Assembly (NCBI GenBank): GCA_011322005.1
Contig: DROE01000283.1
Coordinates: forward strand, 1-11,707
Length of the DNA stretch: 11,707 nucleotides
From: Devosia sp.
GTDB taxonomy: Bacteria; Pseudomonadota; Alphaproteobacteria; Rhizobiales; Devosiaceae
Direction of reading: 5' to 3'
Part shown: positions 6,596 through 11,707 of the stretch, piece by piece
How positions within the stretch are numbered: position 1 is the first letter of the stretch
Layout: each line of letters opens with the position of its first letter
Made by a program: the position numbers and the translations under genes
The notes under the pieces: model-generated
Told to the model about the DNA's origin: nothing
Seen by the model: the letters and a program-made list of their open reading frames with translations, nothing else
The model's database searches: none

Positions 6596-6648
6596 ACCGG
6601 AACACAACCGGCCCTGTTGCGGCACCGGTGTGCTTTCTCTCCGGATTT

Positions 6649-6676
6649 ATATGGTCATGTTTTAGCCCGGTTCAAG
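6649..6676 (-). promoter_or_regulatory. Heat-shock (RpoH/sigma-32) type promoter for hsp20
   Basis: On the minus strand CTTGAA (6676-6671) and CCATAT (6654-6649) are separated by 16 bases. This fits the alphaproteobacterial RpoH pattern, with a CTTGAA -35 and a -10 beginning CC and containing AT. Transcription would start near 6641 and give a leader of about 72 bases before the hsp20 ATG at 6568. The -35 lies 13 bases beyond the stop of the upstream DUF1697 gene, so hsp20 need not depend on read-through from it. Confidence 0.65.
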
Positions 6677-6689
6677 TCTGTAAACCCGC

Positions 6690-7226
6690 TCAGGCGGAGG
6701 TTTTCTTGAGAATACGCATGATGGTATTCCAGTTGCGGGTGGTGATGCTCAGGCCTTTGAAGCGCTTTTCAAGCTGATCCAGACCTGAGCCAAAGCGTCC
6801 GTCTTCCTGTCGAAAAGCAGCAGTGAAATAGTCGCGCTCACAAATGTCCACCAGGTCAAAATCCCCGGCAACGCCGCTTACGCCTTCAAGCCGTCCACCA
6901 ATCGGCGCAGCGGCCATTGTGACATAGAGCTTTGTATCAGAAGTTCCCTCATAGGCGGCAAAGGGCTGATTTTGGGCGAACTGGTTCAGTTCTTCCATCG
7001 AGCGCAGAACGACCGCAATATCAAACCCGAAGAACGCGCCAAGGGCGGATTCAATCTTCTCTGCGTCGGGAGTGTCCTGGCTTTCAAACAGAACGTTTCC
7101 ACTGGCCAGAAAAGTCTCCACCCGCCCAAACCCCATCCTGGCAAAAACCTCAATAAGTTCGTGCTTTTTTACGGTGCGCCTGCCCAGATTAACCCCCCTG
7201 AGAAATGCGACATATTTGTTGGTCAC
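6690..7226 (-). CDS. DUF1697 family protein
   Basis: A 178-residue DUF1697 protein; the family is widespread and has no agreed biochemical role. Family marks are YVAFLRGVNLGRR at about residues 5-17, VETFLASGNVLFES at about 36-49, and the closing TTRNWNTIMRI at about 162-172. No signal peptide or membrane segment is seen, so it is probably a soluble cytoplasmic protein. The start is GTG at 7226, supported by GGAGAG 8 bases upstream and by the match of TNKYVAFLRG to the usual beginning. Upstream in-frame starts run into the divergent frmA gene and are not credible. It shares a 115-base divergent intergenic region with frmA, where I see no clear promoter for either side. Confidence 0.85.
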   Translation of the reverse strand: MTNKYVAFLRGVNLGRRTVKKHELIEVFARMGFGRVETFLASGNVLFESQDTPDAEKIESALGAFFGFDIAVVLRSMEELNQFAQNQPFAAYEGTSDTKLYVTMAAAPIGGRLEGVSGVAGDFDLVDICERDYFTAAFRQEDGRFGSGLDQLEKRFKGLSITTRNWNTIMRILKKTSA

Positions 7227-7341
7227 GTGCAGAACTCTCCAGTTTGTGTGCAGGTTTTTTATCGCTCGCAACCACAACTGATACAAGTTCTGATCGCTCT
7301 CTGTTACACTGCGCCGGGATTTCAGCAGGGAGAAGAGGAAA

Positions 7342-8451
7342 TTGAAAACACGCGCAGCAGTGGCATTTGAAGCGGGCAAGCCCCTTGAAGTCGTTGAACT
7401 GGACCTTGAGGGGCCGAAAAAGGGCGAGGTGCTGGTTGAAATTAAGGCAACCGGTGTCTGCCATACGGATGCCTTCACCCTTTCCGGGGATGACCCAGAG
7501 GGCATGTTCCCGGTGGTGCTTGGCCATGAGGGTGCGGGCATTGTGCGTGAAGTGGGCCCGGGGGTGACTTCGCTCAAACCGGGAGACCATGTCATTCCCC
7601 TTTATACACCCGAGTGCCGGGAGTGCGAATATTGCCTGAACCCCAAAACCAACCTCTGCCAGTCAATCCGGGCAACGCAAGGGCAGGGCCTGATGCCCGA
7701 CGGAACTTCGCGCCTCTCCTACAAAGGCAAGCCGGTGCTGCACTATATGGGCTGTTCGACCTTTTCAAACCATGCGGTTCTGCCGGAAATTGCGCTGGCC
7801 AGGGTGCGCAACGATGCACCGTTTGAGCAGATTTGTTACATCGGCTGCGGGGTGACCACCGGGGTGGGCGCGGTGGCCTTCGACGCAAAAGTCGAACCAG
7901 GCTCAAACATTGTGGTCTTTGGCCTTGGCGGTATCGGGCTCAATGTTATTCAGGGCGCAAAGATGGTTGGCGCCGACAAAATCGTCGGTGTTGACCTCAA
8001 TTCCGGGCGCGAGGAGATTGGCCGCCGGTTCGGGATGACCGATTTTGTCAACCCGGGTGACGTTGAAGGCGATATCGTCGCCCATCTGGTCGAACTGACT
8101 GGAGGCGGGGCCGATTACAGTTTTGAGTGTATCGGCAATGTGGAGACCATGCGCCAGGCGCTTGAGTGCTGCCACAAGGGCTGGGGCGAAAGCGTCATAA
8201 TCGGTGTTGCGGGGGCGGGGAAAGAGATTTCCACCCGTCCCTTCCAGCTGGTGACGGGCCGGGTATGGCGGGGCACGGCCTTTGGCGGCGCACGCGGACG
8301 CACCGACGTGCCCAGAATTGTGGACTGGTACATGGACGGCAAAATCAACATTGACGATCTGATTACCCACACCATGCCGCTGGAGGATATCAACAAGGCC
8401 TTTGACTTGATGCACGAGGGCAAATCCATCCGCTCTGTCGTTGTGTTTTAG
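7342..8451 (+). CDS. frmA: S-(hydroxymethyl)glutathione dehydrogenase / class III alcohol dehydrogenase
   Basis: A 369-residue zinc-dependent class III alcohol dehydrogenase. It oxidises S-hydroxymethylglutathione, which forms spontaneously from formaldehyde and glutathione, to S-formylglutathione with NAD; the family also reduces S-nitrosoglutathione. Catalytic zinc ligands are C40 (GVCHTD), H62 (GHEGAG) and C169 (YIGCGV). Structural zinc ligands are C92, C95, C98 and C106. The nucleotide motif GLGGIG (194-199) is followed by D218, which fits NAD. R110 in SIRATQG matches the glutathione-binding arginine of class III enzymes. Translation starts at a TTG (7342): MKTRAAVAFEAGKPLE is the normal family start, and purine-rich AGGGAGAAGAGG lies just upstream. 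fghA, encoding the next enzyme, starts 12 bases downstream. Confidence 0.96.
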   Translation: MKTRAAVAFEAGKPLEVVELDLEGPKKGEVLVEIKATGVCHTDAFTLSGDDPEGMFPVVLGHEGAGIVREVGPGVTSLKPGDHVIPLYTPECRECEYCLNPKTNLCQSIRATQGQGLMPDGTSRLSYKGKPVLHYMGCSTFSNHAVLPEIALARVRNDAPFEQICYIGCGVTTGVGAVAFDAKVEPGSNIVVFGLGGIGLNVIQGAKMVGADKIVGVDLNSGREEIGRRFGMTDFVNPGDVEGDIVAHLVELTGGGADYSFECIGNVETMRQALECCHKGWGESVIIGVAGAGKEISTRPFQLVTGRVWRGTAFGGARGRTDVPRIVDWYMDGKINIDDLITHTMPLEDINKAFDLMHEGKSIRSVVVF

Positions 8452-8463
8452 GGACGTACCCTC

Positions 8464-9306
8464 ATGGAAACCTTGAGCGAGCAGATTTGCTTCGGAGGCA
8501 GGCAGGGCTTTTACTCCCACGATTCAAAGGCCTGCAACGGCAAGATGACATTCGGTGTATTTGTCCCGCCGCAGGCCAAAGCCGCGCCCGTTCCGGTGCT
8601 GGTCTGGCTTGCCGGGCTGACCTGCACCGGAGAGACTTTCGCCATCAAGGCCGGCGCGCAGCGCGTAGCGGCGGAACTTGGCCTGATGTTGGTGACGCCA
8701 GACACCTCGCCCCGGGGGCAGGGCATCGCCGGTGAGGACGACGACTGGGATCTTGGCACCGGTGCGGGCTTTTATCTGGATGCAACGCAACAACCCTGGG
8801 CGACTGCGTATAACATGGAAACCTATGTCACCGGCGAATTGCAGGAGACGGTTGGCAAAAATTTTGCCGCCGACCTCTCGCGGCAGGGAATTTTTGGCCA
8901 TTCCATGGGCGGGCACGGGGCGTTGAGCTTGCATTTGAGACATTCCGAACTGTTCAAAAGCGCTTCGGCCTTTGCGCCCATTGCCGCGCCCATGCACTGT
9001 CCTTGGGGGCAAAAGGCATTTTTGAACTATCTGGGAACGGATAAATCCGAATGGGCAAAACACGATGGTAGCGAGCTGGTGCGCACCCGACCGAGTAACG
9101 CCGCCCTGCTGGTGGACCAGGGGCTGGCCGACCAGTTTCTGGATGAGCAGTTGCACCCCGGAATGCTGGAAAAAGCCGCAAGGGAATCCGGCCAGAAACT
9201 GACTCTGCGCCGCCACGAAGGCTATGACCATTCCTATTATTTCATCCAGAGCTTCATCGAGGACCATCTGCACCACCATGCCCTTGCGCTCCGGGCGCTG
9301 GGTTAA
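8464..9306 (+). CDS. fghA: S-formylglutathione hydrolase
   Basis: A 280-residue alpha/beta-hydrolase of the esterase D family that hydrolyses S-formylglutathione to formate and glutathione, the second step of formaldehyde detoxification. The nucleophile is S147 in GHSMGGHG. The other likely triad members are D223 in QGLADQFLD and H256 in EGYDHSYYF. Other family marks are WLAGLTCTGETF, with conserved C54, and the stretch DTSPRGQGIAGEDDDWDLG. AGGGA overlaps the end of frmA and lies 9 bases before the ATG, so the two genes are most likely co-transcribed. The stop is one base away from the end of the convergent CBS gene, leaving no room for a terminator between them. A glutathione-formaldehyde activating enzyme gene is not present in the window. 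Confidence 0.97.
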   Translation: METLSEQICFGGRQGFYSHDSKACNGKMTFGVFVPPQAKAAPVPVLVWLAGLTCTGETFAIKAGAQRVAAELGLMLVTPDTSPRGQGIAGEDDDWDLGTGAGFYLDATQQPWATAYNMETYVTGELQETVGKNFAADLSRQGIFGHSMGGHGALSLHLRHSELFKSASAFAPIAAPMHCPWGQKAFLNYLGTDKSEWAKHDGSELVRTRPSNAALLVDQGLADQFLDEQLHPGMLEKAARESGQKLTLRRHEGYDHSYYFIQSFIEDHLHHHALALRALG

Positions 9307-9307
9307 C

Positions 9308-9736
9308 TCAGGTGGTGGAAATGTAGGAGCGCATTTCTTCTGCCTCCCGCTCCGCCTCGGCAATGCGGTATTTGACCACGTCGCCAATGGAGATGACGCC
9401 CTCAAGCTTTCCAGCCTCGACAACCGGCACATGGCGAAAGCGCCCGGTGGTCATTTTCTCCATCACCGCGGAAATGGTGTCGTTTTTGGAACAGGTCACC
9501 AGGTTTCTGGTCATGCAACTGGTTGCCGGACTGGAAAGCGCTTCAGCCCCGCCCGCTGAAACCAGACGCACCACATCGCGCTCAGAAACAATTCCCTGTA
9601 TGTCATCGCCACTCACAATCAGCACAGCGCCGATGCGATGGGTGGCCAGGGTTTTGATGATCTCGTCCAGAGTCGCCGCTGGACCAAGGGTGATTACATC
9701 GCCCCCCTTGTCGGATAAAATTGCAGAAACTGTCAT
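9308..9736 (-). CDS. Tandem CBS-domain protein
   Basis: A 142-residue protein made of two CBS domains and nothing else. The first spans about residues 12-65 (DVITLGPAATLDEIIKTLATHRIGA to GIVSERDVVR), the second about 77-128 (NLVTCSKNDTISAVMEKMTTGRFRHVPVV to GVISIGDVVKY). Such pairs usually bind adenine nucleotides or similar ligands and signal to a partner; the partner is not evident here. A short acidic helical tail (AEAEREAEEMRSY) follows. There are no membrane segments. The ATG at 9736 is preferred over one 21 bases upstream because GGAGG lies 8 bases before it, with typical spacing. The gene converges on fghA and is divergent from the acyltransferase gene. Confidence 0.9.
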   Translation of the reverse strand: MTVSAILSDKGGDVITLGPAATLDEIIKTLATHRIGAVLIVSGDDIQGIVSERDVVRLVSAGGAEALSSPATSCMTRNLVTCSKNDTISAVMEKMTTGRFRHVPVVEAGKLEGVISIGDVVKYRIAEAEREAEEMRSYISTT

Positions 9737-9794
9737 CGTCCGCCTCCATATTTGCAAGTGTTCTCCGCCGGTCGCACTCGCACGACTCTAACAC

Positions 9795-9807
9795 AGTTTG
9801 GCAAACT
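9795..9807. repeat. Perfect 13-bp palindrome, candidate operator
   Basis: AGTTTG (9795-9800), a central G, and CAAACT (9802-9807) form a perfect inverted repeat in the intergenic region between the CBS-protein gene and the acyltransferase gene. It lies about 58 bases upstream of the CBS ATG and could be a transcription-factor site for that gene. No regulator gene lies next to it, and I cannot match it to a known operator with confidence. Confidence 0.3.
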
Positions 9808-9938
9808 CAGCCAGTTGGGGACAAGCCTGAGAGGAATGTCAAGGCCCCGGTGGCCCCACAACGCCCGCCGACTTGACCTTGAGCCCGCGGGCGGCCAGAC
9901 TTCAACCCTGTTGTGCAACATGTTGGGACAAGACCCCT

Positions 9939-11402
9939 ATGGGGACCATAACACTGCCTTTGTGGCTGGTTGTTCTGGCCGCAATTCTCGCCCTTGTCGG
10001 TCTGGTGGACCGGTTGCTGGTGCCCTCGGCGCGCTGGTTTTTGCGCGGTCGGGTCAATCGCGCCATCGAAAAGCTCAACAACCGTTTGAGCCTTAAAATC
10101 CAGCCCTTCAAACTGACCAGGCGTCAGGGCCTGATTGATGCGCTGATGTTTGACCAAGAGGTTATCAGGGCGGTTGAGCAGGAGGCCGAGACAACCGGAA
10201 AGCCCCGCGAAGTGGTAATGGAAACCGCGCGCGCCTATGCCCGCGAAGTGGTTCCCGCTTTTTCCCATTATACTTATTTCAAGTTTGGCACCACACTGGC
10301 CCGGCGAATTTCGCAGATGCTCTACCGGGTGCGCCTGGGCAATTCCAACGACGAGGCACTGGCCAACGTCGACCCCAATTCGACGGTGGTTTTTGTGATG
10401 AACCACCGCTCCAACATGGATTACGTGCTGGTCACCTACATGGCCGCTTCCAGTTCGGCCCTTTCCTATGCGGTGGGGGAATGGGCCCGCATCTGGGCCT
10501 TGCAGAATCTTATTCGCTCAATGGGAGCCTATTTTGTGCGCCGCCATTCCACCGGCAACGCGCTTTATCGCAAGGTGCTGGCGCGCTATGTGCACATGGC
10601 AACCATGGCAGGGGTGACCCAGGCGGTTTTTCCCGAGGGCGGACTTTCCGGCGACGGCAGGCTGCGCGCGCCCAAATTCGGGCTGCTCTCCTACATGGTG
10701 GGGGACTTTGACCCCAGGGGAGGCCGGGATATCGTCTTTATTCCCGTGGGCCTGAATTATGATCGCGTGCTTGAGGACCGGCTTTTGACCTCGGCGGTAA
10801 CTGCAAAGGAAGGCGACAAGCCAAAGTTCCGGTTTTCGCCTGGCATTTTTTTCGGCTTTGTCGGGCGCTCTGTCGGTCTGGCGCTGAGGGGCAACTGGTT
10901 CCGCTACGGCTATGCCTGCGTCTCTTTTGGCAAGCCTCTGTCCCTGCGCACCTATCTGGAGGAAAATGCCCTGGATTTCCGCGGCATAGAGAAAAAGCAG
11001 CGTTTTGAAGAAGTGGAAAAACTCGGTCAGCGTTTGATGACATTGGTGGGCGCGGCCGTTCCGGTGCTGCCCACCTCTCTGGTGGCAAGCGTGCTGGTCG
11101 CCGCCGGCGACAGGCCCCTCTCGCTGTTTGAGATCAAAACTGCTGTTTTCAACCTCATCAGCGCGCTGGAGGAGAAAGGGGCCTATGTGCATGTGCCGCG
11201 CGCCGACCATGACTACCTGGTTGATGTGGGCCTGCGCATGCTCACTTTGCGCCATCTGGTTGTGCAGAACGGGGAGGGCACCTTTCAGATAAGCCCGGAA
11301 GAAAAAGTGCTTGTCACCTACTACGCCAATGCCATAGCCCATCTTGTTGACCCGCTGCGCGCTTATACCTTGTCACAAAGCCCCGACAAGGCTATCCGAT
11401 AA
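9939..11402 (+). CDS. PlsB-like glycerol-3-phosphate / 1-acylglycerol-3-phosphate acyltransferase
   Basis: A 487-residue membrane-associated acyltransferase of the PlsB/PlsC superfamily, likely to act in phospholipid synthesis or recycling. A hydrophobic N-terminal segment (about residues 5-23) probably anchors it. All four acyltransferase blocks are visible: HRSNMD, with H156 and D161 of the HX4D motif; GAYFVRR (196-202); FPEGGLS (231-237); and FIPVGLNYDRVLED. A C-terminal region of about 180 residues follows. It resembles the C-terminal part of PlsB and contains RPLSLFEIKTAVFNL and VDVGLRMLTLRHLV. The protein is much shorter than E. coli PlsB (about 800 residues). The ATG at 9939 is chosen; a TTG at 9873 would add 22 cysteine-containing residues with no family similarity. 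Whether it acylates glycerol-3-phosphate or lysophosphatidate cannot be decided here. Confidence 0.87.
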   Translation: MGTITLPLWLVVLAAILALVGLVDRLLVPSARWFLRGRVNRAIEKLNNRLSLKIQPFKLTRRQGLIDALMFDQEVIRAVEQEAETTGKPREVVMETARAYAREVVPAFSHYTYFKFGTTLARRISQMLYRVRLGNSNDEALANVDPNSTVVFVMNHRSNMDYVLVTYMAASSSALSYAVGEWARIWALQNLIRSMGAYFVRRHSTGNALYRKVLARYVHMATMAGVTQAVFPEGGLSGDGRLRAPKFGLLSYMVGDFDPRGGRDIVFIPVGLNYDRVLEDRLLTSAVTAKEGDKPKFRFSPGIFFGFVGRSVGLALRGNWFRYGYACVSFGKPLSLRTYLEENALDFRGIEKKQRFEEVEKLGQRLMTLVGAAVPVLPTSLVASVLVAAGDRPLSLFEIKTAVFNLISALEEKGAYVHVPRADHDYLVDVGLRMLTLRHLVVQNGEGTFQISPEEKVLVTYYANAIAHLVDPLRAYTLSQSPDKAIR

Positions 11403-11423
11403 GGCATCGCCTTGTTCTGGGGC
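11380..11423 (+). repeat. Imperfect inverted repeat across the acyltransferase stop codon
   Basis: GCCCC (11380-11384) pairs with GGGGC (11419-11423) and ACAAGGC (11386-11392) pairs with GCCTTGT (11409-11415), with a small internal loop and a 16-base apical loop that contains the stop codon. A second AAGGC (11401-11405) could pair with the same GCCTT instead. No T-run follows, so it is not a standard intrinsic terminator. It may mark transcript end protection or a weak Rho-associated end, or be chance. Confidence 0.3.
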
Positions 11424-11518
11424 GCTCAAGCGGATTGTATCGCTCCGGCAAAGCAAAGGCGCGCATCTCCAGTCATTTTCTTGCCACTTGCTCTTGTGCA
11501 AAAGAGGAAAACCCCGAG

Positions 11519-11707
11519 ATGTTCGCGCCAAAACTTGTCGCCAGAGGCTGGTCAGAGGAACTTTTGGCAACCTTCAGGCTTGGCTGGCCGCTGGTTGTCG
11601 CCCAGCTTGCCGGCATGGCGCTCAACGCCACCGATGTGATCATGATGGGCTGGCTGGGCCCAAACGAGCTTGCCGCAGGCTCGCTGGCGACATCCATGCT
11701 GTTCCCT
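11519..11707 (+). CDS. MATE-family efflux transporter, 5' end only
   Basis: An open frame of 63 codons from an ATG at 11519 to the end of the window, with no stop. The protein begins MFAPKLVARGWSEELLATF and continues with RLGWPLVVAQLAGMALNATD and VIMMGWLGPNELAAGSLATS. This closely fits the first two membrane helices of NorM-type MATE transporters, which export drugs and other compounds using sodium or proton gradients. The GWP, the Q of VVAQLAGMALN and the TDVIMMGWLG segment are typical of the family. GAGG lies 11 bases before the ATG, rather far but usable. The gene follows the acyltransferase by 116 bases on the same strand; the gap holds the inverted repeat at 11380-11423 at its left edge and no clear promoter. 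Confidence 0.85.
   Translation, partial: MFAPKLVARGWSEELLATFRLGWPLVVAQLAGMALNATDVIMMGWLGPNELAAGSLATSMLFP

Noticed and set aside
7227..7595. Long N-terminal extension of the DUF1697 frame into the divergent frmA gene.
   Set aside because: The extension is antisense to the conserved frmA N-terminus; a GTG with a good ribosome binding site at 7226 matches the family start.
9837..9842. Perfect TTGACA on the minus strand as a -35 for the CBS-protein gene.
   Set aside because: No reasonable -10 hexamer lies 16-18 bases downstream; the sequence there is C-rich.
9883..9892. Palindrome GCCCGCGGGC upstream of the acyltransferase gene, next to a TTGACC that could be a -35.
   Set aside because: GC-only palindromes are common by chance in GC-rich DNA, and no acceptable -10 follows the TTGACC at the right distance.

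Overview
The window looks like ordinary chromosome of an alphaproteobacterium, most likely of the order Hyphomicrobiales (the rhizobial group). The main reason is gene order: a short RNase D, lptC, lptA, lptB, rpoN, long-form hpf and ptsN on one strand, followed by an Hsp20/DUF1150 pair. This arrangement is typical of that group. The protein sequences also read as alphaproteobacterial. The genus cannot be named from this sequence. I see no mobile element, phage gene, CRISPR array, tRNA or rRNA.

Layout. Bases 1-241 are the 3' end of a class C beta-lactamase-like serine hydrolase. Bases 374-2864 hold a compact cluster: RNase D, then the lipopolysaccharide transport genes lptC, lptA and lptB, with overlaps or gaps of a few bases. 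rpoN (sigma-54), hpf (ribosome hibernation factor) and ptsN (EIIA-Ntr) follow to 5793. Bases 5826-6568 on the minus strand hold an hsp20-DUF1150 operon. Upstream of it on the minus strand is a DUF1697 gene (6690-7226). Bases 7342-9306 carry the glutathione-dependent formaldehyde detoxification pair frmA-fghA. A two-CBS-domain protein (9308-9736, minus) is divergent from a PlsB-like acyltransferase (9939-11402). The window ends inside a MATE-family transporter gene (11519 onward).

How the genes work together. LptC, LptA and LptB are parts of the machine that moves lipopolysaccharide from the inner to the outer membrane. RpoN, HPF and EIIA-Ntr form the classical nitrogen/stationary-phase regulatory cluster. 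FrmA oxidises S-hydroxymethylglutathione to S-formylglutathione, and FghA hydrolyses that to formate and glutathione.

The most interesting signals are regulatory. The hsp20 leader carries a good match to a ROSE-type RNA thermometer (6575-6595, minus) beneath a heat-shock sigma-32-like promoter (6649-6676, minus). A -24/-12-like sigma-54 element (2876-2891) lies just upstream of rpoN and may mean autoregulation. Weaker candidates are a leader hairpin before hpf, a perfect 13-bp palindrome between the CBS and acyltransferase genes, and an inverted repeat over the acyltransferase stop codon. I found no wholly new multi-gene system.
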